A DNA stretch of 64,000 bases from Halobacteriovorax sp. GB3 (GTDB lineage: Bacteria; Bdellovibrionota; Bacteriovoracia; Bacteriovoracales; Bacteriovoracaceae): contig NZ_JAQSLN010000003.1 of NCBI RefSeq assembly GCF_028649655.1, positions 1,178,001 to 1,242,000 on the forward strand, in the 5' to 3' direction. The notes beneath the pieces were generated by a model. It did not search any database and was not told where the DNA came from. It saw only the letters and a program-made list of their open reading frames with translations. Positions 9,057 to 18,408 of the stretch are shown piece after piece. The translations under genes and the position numbers were made by a program. How positions within the stretch are numbered: position 1 is the first letter of the stretch; the number at the start of each line of letters is the position of its first letter.

Positions 9057-9084
9057 ATTTTAACAAAATTCTGATTGTTCTCAA
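9057..9084 (-). promoter_or_regulatory. Sigma-70-type promoter of the FtsB-like gene
   Basis: On the minus strand TTGAGA (-35, five of six matches) and TAAAAT (-10, five of six) are 16 bases apart. They lie about 50 bases upstream of the start codon and just after the terminator of the preceding gene. Confidence 0.55.
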
Positions 9085-9096
9085 GTGCTTAGACGT

Positions 9097-9127
9097 AAAA
9101 AAAAACAACGCTACGCATTCATAGCGT
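9097..9127 (-). terminator. Intrinsic terminator overlapping the end of the acidic repeat gene
   Basis: Minus-strand hairpin ACGCTA-N8-TAGCGT followed by TG and a run of nine Ts. The stem includes the last codons and stop of the gene that ends at 9111, so termination signal and coding sequence overlap. Confidence 0.65.
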
Positions 9128-10424
9128 CATGTATATCCAACCACCACGAACGAATATCTGAGATTTCACTCAAGTAATAGAAAAGACCAAGTGAATCGTT
9201 CTCTAAATGAAAGTCCTCTTCATCAAAAGAACATATCCCCTCTTCGAAAACTTGAATAAGATGATTCATTGATTCATCATTTTGCTTCGACGTATAAAAA
9301 TGCAGGGCCGTATCATCACACGAAAATTCACTGACTGGGAAATGTTCTTTAAAAAGTGCTGAAAGCCATGAAAACTTTCTAACAGCATATTGGACATCCC
9401 CTAGCGGCCCTAAACGAATCGCTTCATCGACGCGATTCACTTTGTAAGATTTAAAGTAAATAGAAAAGCCGTGATCTGATTTTTCAAGCCACCAACTAAA
9501 GCCAGGATCACCAATATTACAAATCATATCCTCTTCTTTAGTGAAGCGACGATTAGCGATTTGAGTTAAAGTTAGCTGCGCTCTTTCATAGCAGTCGGTA
9601 ATAAAAAACTCAGGCGCTTGATCCTGATTTAGTTTTAATTGTGCCCTCACCTCATCAGTTAATTCAAATTGATGAATATCCTTGACGGCAATGGCCTTAA
9701 CACAAAATGTAAGAGAGCTTTCTAAAACATGATAAGCAATGGCCGACTGTTGTTCCACAACACATTCTTGTTCAGTCTCAATTTCAAGAGCTGGTCCAAC
9801 GATCTCCTCTTCATTAAAAGTAAGATCATTTTCATCATCCCATTCCAGCTCAACGACGATATCTAGGAGCTCTTCTTCCTCTTCTAAGAAGTCTTCAATA
9901 TCTTCATCGAGATCGACGACGATATCTAGGAGCTCATCGTCTTTTTCTTCAACGTTTTCTTTAAAATTTTCTTCAAAGATTTCTTCGCAAGGCTCTTCAA
10001 GCTCAACAACGATATCAACAAGCTCCGTCTCCTCCTCTAGCGGAAGATTAAAATCTTTAAAAAATGAGAGTGCATCACTATTAGGTAGAGTTCTTGACTC
10101 TAATTCTTGAAACTCATAAGAAACAAAATCCTCTTTTAAATCTCTTTGGCGATCTTCTTCGCTAAAGCTAAGGTCGTGACCTAAAACCCCCTGACACAAA
10201 GCTTCAATTTCTTCTAAACTAGCACAAGACTCACTAAGATCAAGATCACACACTTCTTCATTAACTTCGAGAGGTTCAAATTGGAAAGATTCTTTTAACT
10301 TTTCAAACTCAATAAGGTCTTCGTCGAAGACCGTAGTATTTAAAAATGTTTTATTTTTTAATGACTCACTGAGCTTAAGCGTTTGCTCAGCTAGGTAATC
10401 AATTTCATTTTGATTAGATTCCAT
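9111..10424 (-). CDS. Large acidic protein with three ELLDIVVELE repeats; function unknown
   Basis: 437 residues, no signal peptide or membrane helix. The N-terminal half is extremely rich in Glu and Asp and probably disordered. It contains three near-identical segments of the form E-L-[LV]-D-I-V-V-[ED]-L-[ED] at about residues 134-143, 164-173 and 185-194. The second half (about 220-437) looks globular, with several Trp and Phe residues, but matches no family I know. It sits between yggT and the FtsB-like gene in the same direction, which hints at a cell-division or envelope link by context only. An intrinsic terminator overlaps its stop. Confidence 0.65.
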   Translation of the reverse strand: MESNQNEIDYLAEQTLKLSESLKNKTFLNTTVFDEDLIEFEKLKESFQFEPLEVNEEVCDLDLSESCASLEEIEALCQGVLGHDLSFSEEDRQRDLKEDFVSYEFQELESRTLPNSDALSFFKDFNLPLEEETELVDIVVELEEPCEEIFEENFKENVEEKDDELLDIVVDLDEDIEDFLEEEEELLDIVVELEWDDENDLTFNEEEIVGPALEIETEQECVVEQQSAIAYHVLESSLTFCVKAIAVKDIHQFELTDEVRAQLKLNQDQAPEFFITDCYERAQLTLTQIANRRFTKEEDMICNIGDPGFSWWLEKSDHGFSIYFKSYKVNRVDEAIRLGPLGDVQYAVRKFSWLSALFKEHFPVSEFSCDDTALHFYTSKQNDESMNHLIQVFEEGICSFDEEDFHLENDSLGLFYYLSEISDIRSWWLDIHDAMNA

Positions 10425-10499
10425 TCAACGACCTTCATTCCCATCCCATAGAAACGTATAAGAAATATTCTAGGAATTGAGACGCAGAATGGCAAGACT

Positions 10500-10724
10500 T
10501 TACCAAAGAGCTTCAATCAACTTTAGTCCTAAGATGACAATTAGCGGAGAGAAATCAAAAGGCAGATCGTGTTGCGGGAGAATCCTGCGAATTGGAGCGC
10601 ATGTGAAGTCTGAAACTTGCTTAACTTTAAGTCCCCACACTGTTCTTCTATATTGTGGAATGTAGCTTAAGATAACATCGACAAAGAGAATGAGAATATA
10701 TAGATCAATTAAAGCGCGAATCAA
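10500..10724 (-). CDS. YggT family membrane protein
   Basis: 74 residues: two hydrophobic segments flanking the family core, with LSYIPQYRR, the PIRRILP motif and a PLIVILGLKLIE ending. YggT/YlmG proteins are small inner-membrane proteins linked in several bacteria to division or chromosome-partition functions. This is one repeat of the unit; E. coli YggT has two. It lies directly upstream of the acidic repeat gene. Confidence 0.8.
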   Translation of the reverse strand: MIRALIDLYILILFVDVILSYIPQYRRTVWGLKVKQVSDFTCAPIRRILPQHDLPFDFSPLIVILGLKLIEALW

Positions 10725-10795
10725 CGGTAGCTCCTGAAAAGTGAATTAAGAACAATATAATTATTCTTTTCCACTCTCTCAAGGGCCCAACGAAA

Positions 10796-11707
10796 TTAAC
10801 CCCTCTTGACGTCTTTTTTTACAAAGACTTCACATAGACAGAGGCTAAAATAGAAACAACACATTGCAAAATAAAGCCACATCACGCCAAAAACGACCGT
10901 ATAAAAGTCCCCATAGTTTTGAATGAGGCCAATTCGTGCATATTTAAAATAGATCCAAAACAAACTCTTTAAAAGCGATAGAGAAACAACAAACGAAAGA
11001 GCGCAAAAGAGGGAGTCTTTCCAAATAAGTAATCGATTAAAAAACCAATGAAAGAGAACTGTCACATAAGCAACAAGAAGAGTGAAATAGAACAGATCAC
11101 TTTCAAATAGAGAAAAGAAAAGACTATTTCCTTTGAGCCATAAACTTAAAAGCACATCACCTTTTGGCAGGATCTCAAAGGTCATTGCCATTAACCTTGC
11201 ATCCGTTAAAAAACCTTTTATAAGCTTTAACAAGGTTGGAATAAAAAGCGTGGTCCCTAAGAAGCTTACAGTAAAACCAATAACAAAGAGATCCTTTATG
11301 GCCTTCTTTAAAGAGATATGGCCTTTATTTTCTGTAATAAGATAGAGTCCACTCCATATGGAATTAAAAAGAGAGAAAGTAGAGAGGGCCAAAAAGAATA
11401 TATTCAGTAATGTGATTCCGGAACTCGCCATAAGCGGTCGCGAGATGGCCTGCTTAATTTTAACAATGAATTCAGGTAGAACGTCGGGAAAGAATCTCGT
11501 TATAATCACAAAACTCTCATCCATGACTTCTTGAACATCTCCGAGGAGAAGTCCTACTAATTTAAACGACAAAAGACCCAAGGGAACCAGTGTTATTAAA
11601 AGAAAGAACGTACTCGCTGCAGCGAGATTAGCTCCTCTTTTTTCATGAAAGAGTTCATAACTTTTCATGTAAAGAAAAATAAATGATTTGATTTTTTGCA
11701 TTCCCAT
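10796..11707 (-). CDS. YihY/BrkB family inner membrane protein
   Basis: 303 residues with about six membrane helices. The family signature is present: a short N-terminal helix, GANLAAASTFFLLITLVPL near residue 25, and a C-terminal FYTVVFGVMWLYFAMCCFY stretch. YihY/BrkB proteins, formerly called RNase BN, are membrane proteins of unclear function. It is in the same direction as yggT, with a gap of 71 bases. Confidence 0.85.
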   Translation of the reverse strand: MGMQKIKSFIFLYMKSYELFHEKRGANLAAASTFFLLITLVPLGLLSFKLVGLLLGDVQEVMDESFVIITRFFPDVLPEFIVKIKQAISRPLMASSGITLLNIFFLALSTFSLFNSIWSGLYLITENKGHISLKKAIKDLFVIGFTVSFLGTTLFIPTLLKLIKGFLTDARLMAMTFEILPKGDVLLSLWLKGNSLFFSLFESDLFYFTLLVAYVTVLFHWFFNRLLIWKDSLFCALSFVVSLSLLKSLFWIYFKYARIGLIQNYGDFYTVVFGVMWLYFAMCCFYFSLCLCEVFVKKDVKRG

Positions 11708-11782
11708 TTAACTATCCTAACCTTACATGATCCTCCATGACAAACTTTTCAAAAGTCAAAAGCTAGTCTATAGTCAAGCTTA

Positions 11783-12124
11783 ATGAAATGGATACTATTG
11801 CTTCTGCCATTCACTGTACTTGCTAATCAGCAAACGCACTTCCCTCTTCTCGCTCATGATGAAGTGAAAACGCTTACGCCAATAAAATTATATGTAGAAG
11901 AAAGAAAAGAGAGGGACCCTCTCAATTTACAGGTAGGAGTCGAAAGACAATTTCATTCGAAGTTTTTAAAAAACACGGTGAGTATTGAAACAAATTTTTC
12001 CATTCCCCTGTATCAAGACTTTAATTCTCTTCAATTTGATCCGGCCAATCCTAATACGCTTATAACACCGCTTGAAAGACCAGAAGAATTAAAGCTCGGT
12101 CTTAATTTCAGGCTCTTTTTTTAG
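11783..12124 (+). CDS. Short secreted hypothetical protein
   Basis: 113 residues with a 14-residue signal peptide and a beta-rich remainder ending in the aromatic sequence GLNFRLFF. That ending is like the last strand of outer-membrane proteins, but the protein is too short for a complete barrel. No family recognised. It overlaps the end of the convergent gene at 12089 by 36 bases. Confidence 0.5.
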   Translation: MKWILLLLPFTVLANQQTHFPLLAHDEVKTLTPIKLYVEERKERDPLNLQVGVERQFHSKFLKNTVSIETNFSIPLYQDFNSLQFDPANPNTLITPLERPEELKLGLNFRLFF

Positions 12125-12355
12125 CTCTTTGCAAGCTGCCTCATACTTGAGCTCACAAGATTTTTCCAGATAGATCTTTCTTTGATCGAGGTCACTATGC
12201 TTTTTAGAGAGGAGAAAGCAGGCAGAGTTATTTTCTTCGTGATCACACCAAAATTGTAGGACTCTATTTTCAAAGATAAAGTAACCAAGAGTTAAAATAC
12301 CTAAACTTCCAAAAACAAAAATCCATCTGGCATAATAGTGTTTTCTCAACCTCAA
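12089..12355 (-). CDS. Small single-pass membrane protein
   Basis: 88 residues: a membrane anchor at about 8-28, then a cysteine-bearing helical segment (CDHE, ACFLL, CELKYEAACKELKK) that resembles one Sel1/TPR-like cysteine-linked helical hairpin. It begins three bases after the polB stop and is probably co-transcribed with it. No function can be assigned. Confidence 0.55.
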   Translation of the reverse strand: MRLRKHYYARWIFVFGSLGILTLGYFIFENRVLQFWCDHEENNSACFLLSKKHSDLDQRKIYLEKSCELKYEAACKELKKEPEIKTEL

Positions 12356-12358
12356 CTC

Positions 12359-14671
12359 CTAAAACAACGTCAACTGGTCACCCATAACCAAGTCGTCAAA
12401 ATTAATATCTTTCAATCGTAATACATCTTCAGCAATTGGTCGAAGTTGTTTATCAATATAGTGTTGAAAATCAATATCAGTGGGCCCAAGTTCAACAGGC
12501 ATAGGCCCTCTTCTCGTTATCACATAACTAATCCTACGAATACTTCTGCCAGGGTCTTTTTCAAGAAGTATTTTGGCCGCCTTCACATGAGGAGGAACAG
12601 ACTTAATATATTCAGAGGCATCTTTTGTTAGCCTCTTCGTGTAAATTAATTCGTTGAGTTCAACTTTGTCTTTAACAACTTTGATAAAATCTTGAATATA
12701 GTCTTTAACCTCCTCTCCTCCAAAGAGAGTTTGATAAAGTCCATATTGAAAACGCTTGGCTAATTTTGTCCAATCAGAGCGCACAAATTCCATTCCGGCA
12801 AATTTGATTTCTCTCTCGCCGTTTTTATTTATGATAAGACCAGCGTAGCGTTTTTTGGCCCCTCCTTCACCACTTCTGGCAGGAGGAAGGTAGAGCTTGC
12901 GATAATGTTTTTCGTATTCAATTTCTAATTCAGAATGAACACCATACTCTTTTAAAAGTAAGTCTTGAAAATACTCGTTAAGGCCTTTAGCGATAACACT
13001 AGATTTCTCTTCCATCTTACTTGTATCACTCATAACAATTTTTACAAAGACACTATCGGTATCTCCATAAACAACTTCATAGCCACGATCTTCTAAATAA
13101 ACGATCGCTTTTTTTAAAATCCACTGTCCTGTTCCAGTAATAGCAGTAGGAAGGTCGGCGTGATAAAAACGAGAGCCACCAGAGCCCATGACACCATAAA
13201 AAGAATTCATAAGAATCTTAATGGCCTGAGAAAGATATTGGTCCCCTATCATTTTTGCTTCGGCCCTCTTATTAAAAAGAATCGAAATAAAATGAGGAAG
13301 AATATGTTCAGTCTTTGAAAATTGATGTCCAGTAGGAGTTTCAATTGTATTAACTTGGGCCATGATTCTTGAGTAAGGATCAATTTTAAAAGTGCGAATA
13401 ATTGAAGGATAAAGGCTTTTAAAGTCAAAAACGATAATATTTTCGTGCAGTCCTTCTTTGGGTTCAAGAACGTGCCCACCGGCCGCATGCCCCTCTCTTT
13501 GAATATCAATCACATTGTTAGCAACAAAGCCCTTACGATGGATTTTAGGCAGCATGAAATAATCAAAGGCGGCAGTAGAAACACCAATACGATCCATTAA
13601 TAGGCCACTCAAGAGAGTTCTTGTTACGATTAAATTTAAAAGACCTGTCTTTTCATAAATATCGTGAACAAGTGTACAGTCGAGAAGATTATATTTTGCA
13701 AGGCCCGCTTTATCTTCATGGAAACGTCTTTCAATCTCTTCGACTTTATCGCTTCCCGCACTTGAAATATCTTTACCTACTCCAAGAAGTTCTTTTGCAA
13801 CAGTTTCTAGTTTAAAGTTTTCAAATTGATAAAAGGCAGCTCTTAGGGCCGGAGGTCCATCCACAACAACACGTCCATCCATGTTGCAAAACCATCCCGC
13901 TCCTTTTTTTTCTGTAATCTGACATTTTGACTTCTTTCGACCAATATTAAAGCGAAGACCATACTGACTGAATTTCCTCTCTAAGAACTTAAAGTCAAAT
14001 CCAATGATGTGCCAACCAATAATGATATCGGGATCAATCGCTATGAATTCATCATAAAAGGCCTTTAGAACTTCAGCTTCCCCTGGATAGATCGTTAGAT
14101 TTTCATCTCTCTTTTCAAAATCCTCTCCCACCATATGAACATGTTTATATTCGCCCTTAGGACCTTTATAATGAACACCAATGGAATAGAGATCATTGCC
14201 AAATGAAGTTTCAATATCCAAAGAGCAAATATGAAAGCGTGGTCGATACTCTGTTTTTGAAAGCTTAGGATTTAAAAAAGTGATCATGCCCTCTTCAACT
14301 TTAGAAGGGCCATCAATTTGCACAGAACCATTCACAAATCGTTCCATCAAATAGCGCTCTTCAGCGCGTACATCAGCTTCATACGAACGGACACCTAAGC
14401 GCTGAAGCTCATCTCGAGCTGTGAAGAGATCTCTTTGAGTTTTAAAATAGAGAGCATCAACAGCTTGTCCGCGAAAACTTTTAAGTCCCACCGACTTTCT
14501 TTCATAAGAAACAGACAACCTTGAAAACTTGGCCTCTCTTTCAATAAAAAAGACTGGAGAATTTTGATCAATTATGACGCAAAAAGGCCCCTGATCTGAA
14601 ATTCCGAAATACTTGAGGAGATGTCCTTGCGCTCTATCTTCGTAAGCTGCTGTTAAGATGAAACCTTGCAT
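12359..14671 (-). CDS. polB: DNA polymerase II (family B)
   Basis: About 770 residues from the ATG at 14671, close to E. coli Pol II (783). This start has an AGGG ribosome-binding site and begins MQGFILTAA, matching the usual Pol II N-terminus; an upstream in-frame start would add 43 non-homologous residues. The 3'-5' exonuclease motifs are DIETS, GWHIIGFDFKFL and YNLLDC. The polymerase motifs are DFKSLYPSII (A), KILMNSFYGVMG (B) and YGDTDSVFV (C), with both catalytic aspartates of motif C present. It is a repair and translesion polymerase. The small membrane gene at 12089 follows. Confidence 0.94.
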   Translation of the reverse strand: MQGFILTAAYEDRAQGHLLKYFGISDQGPFCVIIDQNSPVFFIEREAKFSRLSVSYERKSVGLKSFRGQAVDALYFKTQRDLFTARDELQRLGVRSYEADVRAEERYLMERFVNGSVQIDGPSKVEEGMITFLNPKLSKTEYRPRFHICSLDIETSFGNDLYSIGVHYKGPKGEYKHVHMVGEDFEKRDENLTIYPGEAEVLKAFYDEFIAIDPDIIIGWHIIGFDFKFLERKFSQYGLRFNIGRKKSKCQITEKKGAGWFCNMDGRVVVDGPPALRAAFYQFENFKLETVAKELLGVGKDISSAGSDKVEEIERRFHEDKAGLAKYNLLDCTLVHDIYEKTGLLNLIVTRTLLSGLLMDRIGVSTAAFDYFMLPKIHRKGFVANNVIDIQREGHAAGGHVLEPKEGLHENIIVFDFKSLYPSIIRTFKIDPYSRIMAQVNTIETPTGHQFSKTEHILPHFISILFNKRAEAKMIGDQYLSQAIKILMNSFYGVMGSGGSRFYHADLPTAITGTGQWILKKAIVYLEDRGYEVVYGDTDSVFVKIVMSDTSKMEEKSSVIAKGLNEYFQDLLLKEYGVHSELEIEYEKHYRKLYLPPARSGEGGAKKRYAGLIINKNGEREIKFAGMEFVRSDWTKLAKRFQYGLYQTLFGGEEVKDYIQDFIKVVKDKVELNELIYTKRLTKDASEYIKSVPPHVKAAKILLEKDPGRSIRRISYVITRRGPMPVELGPTDIDFQHYIDKQLRPIAEDVLRLKDINFDDLVMGDQLTLF

Positions 14672-14811
14672 TAAATACCCTGTTTTTTGAAACCCAAACA
14701 TTATGAAATAATCAAGACCTTGGCAATGGAGCAAGGGGTCAACAAAGCCCATTGAACCTTCTGCTCCGCTCAGGTAAACTAAACAAAATGCAGTTACCAC
14801 GGAGGGTCACC

Positions 14812-15294
14812 ATGAAGAAGTTTATTTTCGCAATTTCACTATTATTTTCCATTCAAACATTCGCTGATAGCAGTGTTGGTTGTGGTCTAGGATCAATGAT
14901 CTGGAAAAAGAGTTCGATCATCTCTGCACTCTTTCGAATGACAACAAACCATTCATTTTCTTCACAGCTTTTTGGGATCACAACTGGAACAAGTGGTTGT
15001 TCTCGTCACAGTATCGTAAAAAATGAAATGGCCCCAGTTTATTATGCTGAGGCAAATATGGAAAACCTTCGCCTCGAAATGGCAATGGGCCATGGAGAAT
15101 ACTTAGATGGCTTTGCTGCCACTCTCGGTTGCCCAGTGAGTGTTCAAAATGAATTCAATGCAATGACAAAAGAAAATTACCAATCTATCTTTAATAAGAA
15201 AACAAATTCTCCAATCCAAATGATTGGTAATATAAAAGAAGTAATGAAAAGTAATGACGTTCTTAAAACGACTTGTACTCAAAATCTTATTTAA
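14812..15294 (+). CDS. Secreted DUF3015 family protein
   Basis: 160 residues from ATG 14812, chosen because GGAGGG lies just upstream; an upstream start at 14752 would run into the polB promoter. Signal peptide about 1-19, then the DUF3015 pattern: SSVGCGLGSMIWKK, a TSGCSRHSIV segment and a GEYLDGFAATLGC segment, with paired cysteines. DUF3015 proteins are exported and of unknown role. Its end overlaps the next gene by 41 bases. Confidence 0.8.
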   Translation: MKKFIFAISLLFSIQTFADSSVGCGLGSMIWKKSSIISALFRMTTNHSFSSQLFGITTGTSGCSRHSIVKNEMAPVYYAEANMENLRLEMAMGHGEYLDGFAATLGCPVSVQNEFNAMTKENYQSIFNKKTNSPIQMIGNIKEVMKSNDVLKTTCTQNLI

Positions 15295-17080
15295 TACATT
15301 CTTGGCCTCCACTTTAATGGGGGCCTCTTTTGCTTTTGATACTCAATCTTTCTCACAATCAAAAACTTGGCTTCGACTCTTACAGTATGAAAAAGTCTCC
15401 ACTGGTTATGAAAGCCGAATCGATGCTCCAAGCTTCTTTCTAGCAAAAAATGGAAAAACAAATCCTCTAAAAGAACTTGAGGCAACAATAAGTGCCTTTA
15501 AAGAGAATAAAATCTACCAAGGAAATATTGAACAACCAATAAAGTGTGCCTTCGCAGCACGCTATCGCCTTTTAAAAGATCATCTCAACCTCTCCCCTCA
15601 AGAAAAATGCGATGATTACTTCTTTTGGAAAAATGGATTGGATGCAAGCTCCCTCTCTCTTATCTTCGCCTCGAGCTATCCCAATAATCCCGCCAGTATT
15701 TTTGGACACACTTTTATGAGAATCAACTCTCACAAATCGAAGAAGGCTAAAAGAAAAAGAGATATACTCGATTATGGACTAAATTATGCAGCGACAACGG
15801 GAAGTGATGGAGGAATTGAATTTGCCATCTTTGGAGTTTTTGGTCTCTATGAAGGACACTTTTCCATGGCCCCCTACTACATCAAAGTAAATGAATATAA
15901 TAACTATGAAAGCCGTGATCTCTTTGAATACGAATTAAAATTAACTCAAAAACAAGTCGAGTTATTTATCGATATGATTTGGGAAATTGAGAGCAATGGT
16001 TTTTCTCATTATTATTTCTTTGATGAAAATTGTTCTTTTCAACTACTCGCTTTAATGGAGGCCCTTTTCCCAGAAAAGAGCTTTCTAAAAAACCTTCCTT
16101 TTTACGTCTCACCAATCGATACGGTAAAAGTCTTAATTGATGAGAAGATTGCAATTTATAAAACACATCGCCCTTCTTTGAGAAGTGAATTTTTAAATCG
16201 CTTCAATCAGTTAACTATCTCCCAAAAAAATGAACTCGATTCTCTTCTAAAAGGAGATCAATCGAACTATTCAATTACTTCTCTAGATACGGCACTTTAC
16301 TACTATAAGTACAAAAGTTTTAAAGAGAAACATCTGTTAAAAAAAGAAGACAAAGCACTCTATCAATCATTACTAGATTTGCGATCAAAAGAATCTGGAC
16401 ACTACAATGTAACGATCAAAGAGGACTCGCTTCCCCATTTTGCCCATGGTCCTCAAAAGTTTAGTTTTGGATATTTAAATCGATTCGATGAGAACTTTTT
16501 GACGATTAATTTTCGACTAGGATGGCATGACGAACTCGATCCCGACCTAGGTCATATTCCCTTTTCAAGACTAGAACTTTTAAAAATCTCTACAATCCTC
16601 AATGAGAATCAATTTAAACTCGACCGCTTTACACTTATCGATGTTCTTTCAATAGAGCCAAGTAATCATCAATTGACCCCTTCATACGCCTGGAAGATTT
16701 CCCACGAAAAAACATTTCTGGCCCAAAGAAGAGAGACATTTATAGAACTAGGTCCAGGAGTTGCATTTGAATCCTTATCAGGCTCCATGCGCTTTTTTTC
16801 TTTAATTAAAACAAAGCTCAGTTTAAGCGAGGAACTTAAAAATAATCACGACCTGCGCCTGATCCCAAATATCGGACTCATCATAAAAGGCTCACTCAAC
16901 GCTTCCATCGAAGCACTGATTCAAAGGTCCCTAACCAAAAGAAAGCAAATTAATGAAGGTCCACTTTTAAAACTTAGCTTATCTCTTCCACTAAAAGGCC
17001 AGCAGTTGCGCCTAAAAACCTTATACGCACTCGAAGAAAGAGAACATGAAATTGAGCTAAACTTTTCTTTCAGTTATTAA
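15254..17080 (+). CDS. DUF4105 domain secreted/outer-membrane protein
   Basis: 608 residues with a signal peptide to about residue 27. The N-terminal half carries the DUF4105 domain with YPNNPASIFGHTFMRI near residue 140, and the YYFFDENCSFQLL segment near 255, where His and Cys could form a catalytic site of the papain/NlpC-like type. The last 200 residues alternate hydrophobic residues and end in FSFSY, like outer-membrane beta-strands. The start at 15254 lies inside the preceding DUF3015 gene, suggesting translational coupling. Confidence 0.78.
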   Translation: MTFLKRLVLKILFNTFLASTLMGASFAFDTQSFSQSKTWLRLLQYEKVSTGYESRIDAPSFFLAKNGKTNPLKELEATISAFKENKIYQGNIEQPIKCAFAARYRLLKDHLNLSPQEKCDDYFFWKNGLDASSLSLIFASSYPNNPASIFGHTFMRINSHKSKKAKRKRDILDYGLNYAATTGSDGGIEFAIFGVFGLYEGHFSMAPYYIKVNEYNNYESRDLFEYELKLTQKQVELFIDMIWEIESNGFSHYYFFDENCSFQLLALMEALFPEKSFLKNLPFYVSPIDTVKVLIDEKIAIYKTHRPSLRSEFLNRFNQLTISQKNELDSLLKGDQSNYSITSLDTALYYYKYKSFKEKHLLKKEDKALYQSLLDLRSKESGHYNVTIKEDSLPHFAHGPQKFSFGYLNRFDENFLTINFRLGWHDELDPDLGHIPFSRLELLKISTILNENQFKLDRFTLIDVLSIEPSNHQLTPSYAWKISHEKTFLAQRRETFIELGPGVAFESLSGSMRFFSLIKTKLSLSEELKNNHDLRLIPNIGLIIKGSLNASIEALIQRSLTKRKQINEGPLLKLSLSLPLKGQQLRLKTLYALEEREHEIELNFSFSY

Positions 17081-17272
17081 AATGCCAATTTTTTAGATCA
17101 AATCAATTCAGGTTTTCTTTGCGTTCTTAGAATTCTCTTAAAGATTTTTTGAACTAACCCATTGTTAATTGAACACTTATCTACCTTCTCTCAACTTACT
17201 GAGATAGATCATATTTTCTCCCCTGACAGTCCTTATACTCACTTAAAATATGATTTGAATAGGGAGGATTCT

Positions 17273-17671
17273 ATGGCCTATACAAAGTTTGAATGGAGTG
17301 ATGATTATAGTGTTGGTGTCGATGAAATGGACAATGAACATAAAGTTTTAATCGGCTATATCAATGAGTTAATTGACTGCCTCGACAAGGATAGTGGAAT
17401 TGCAGAAGCTTTCAAAAAGATGGCCACCTATTGCATCAAGCACTTTGAAGATGAGGAGGCCCTCATGGAGAGAGAAAATTACGAAGGGCTTGGATCGCAT
17501 AAAATTATCCATAAGAATCTCATTGCTAAAGTTCAAGGCTTTGGAGAACAAATCGATTCTGGAACAATCAACAAAGATGATCTCGTGGCCTTTTTAAAAA
17601 TGTGGCTCTCTGCCCATATTATGGGAATTGACCGCAAGTATGGTCAAACCTTCGGAAAACTCGCCGCCTAA
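17273..17671 (+). CDS. Bacteriohemerythrin
   Basis: 132 residues from ATG 17273, which has a strong AGGGAGG ribosome-binding site; upstream in-frame extension is not conserved-looking. All seven di-iron ligands are readable: His23, His57, Glu61, His76, His80, His115 and Asp120. It is a four-helix O2-binding protein, cytoplasmic and single-domain, that could store, deliver or sense oxygen or buffer nitric oxide. No partner gene is next to it. Confidence 0.9.
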   Translation: MAYTKFEWSDDYSVGVDEMDNEHKVLIGYINELIDCLDKDSGIAEAFKKMATYCIKHFEDEEALMERENYEGLGSHKIIHKNLIAKVQGFGEQIDSGTINKDDLVAFLKMWLSAHIMGIDRKYGQTFGKLAA

Positions 17672-17677
17672 TCAATT

Positions 17678-17701
17678 CTCCCTCCCTTTACGGGGAGGGA
17701 G
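17678..17701 (+). terminator. Hairpin after the bacteriohemerythrin gene
   Basis: A perfect 9-bp stem (CTCCCTCCC / GGGAGGGAG, loop of six) six bases past the stop codon. It lacks a T-run, so it may be an mRNA 3'-end stabiliser or a weak terminator. Confidence 0.45.
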
Positions 17702-17855
17702 TTCAATAAAAGCAACCACTTACTCTTCACTATCTCTTAGAAATATAATCGACTATGAGTTCTATCTAATTTTTATAAGGACTACGTCTATAAATTATAT
17801 TGGTCGTTAAAGCCCTCGATTGTTACAAAGTCATTCGCAAATTGAGGGAAACATA

Positions 17856-18374
17856 ATGCAGATCATGAAATTCATCACATTCTTTATTTCGATAGCGCTT
17901 ACACACACCGCTAGTGCGAATCTTGAGACAACAACTCTCAAATTCGTCGATTCAGCTTCGATCGAGCAAATGGACATCGCAAGAGAATTGCTCGACGAGG
18001 CCATCGACGCCAAAAAGAATGAAGAATTAATCAAATATAAAGACAGACTAAAAAGAGCTCGCGCTCTTTTAGCAAGTAAGACCACTCATGAAATAGAATT
18101 TTCAAGTTCTTTTCTTGCCAATCTAGACGGTGAGTTATTTAACTTCTTTGAAGATGAAGATCTTCGCTATGAAGTTCTTTTTGAAGAATCTTGCTACAAA
18201 GGAACAAAAGAAGAAGCGTTAAAACTTCTAAAAGTAGTTATTGAACAAGACCTACTTAACTTTGATGAACAATGGTATGAAAATCCTAGAGAAAGCAGCG
18301 AAGGAATTATTGTGGACTTCACAGATGGTCCAAACGATTTCCAAACGTCATTTCATCTCTTCGAATGTCTATAG
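17856..18374 (+). CDS. Secreted hypothetical protein
   Basis: 172 residues from ATG 17856 (GAGGG upstream). A signal peptide with a likely TASA cleavage site is followed by an acidic, helix-rich domain; two cysteines lie in the second half. I recognise no family. A strong terminator follows. Confidence 0.6.
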   Translation: MQIMKFITFFISIALTHTASANLETTTLKFVDSASIEQMDIARELLDEAIDAKKNEELIKYKDRLKRARALLASKTTHEIEFSSSFLANLDGELFNFFEDEDLRYEVLFEESCYKGTKEEALKLLKVVIEQDLLNFDEQWYENPRESSEGIIVDFTDGPNDFQTSFHLFECL

Positions 18375-18380
18375 TGTTTT

Positions 18381-18407
18381 AAAAGGCCGAATTCATTTCG
18401 GCCTTTT
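18381..18407. terminator. Bidirectional intrinsic terminator
   Basis: An 11-bp stem AAAAGGCCGAA/TTCGGCCTTTT with a five-base loop, followed by Ts on the plus strand and by TTTT on the minus strand. It separates the convergent secreted-protein and methyltransferase genes. Confidence 0.85.
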
Positions 18408-18408
18408 T

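Noticed and set aside
9739-10110. Serine-rich open frame on the plus strand
   Set aside because: It is the antisense shadow of the Glu/Asp-rich repeat region; its composition follows from that and it has no ribosome-binding site.
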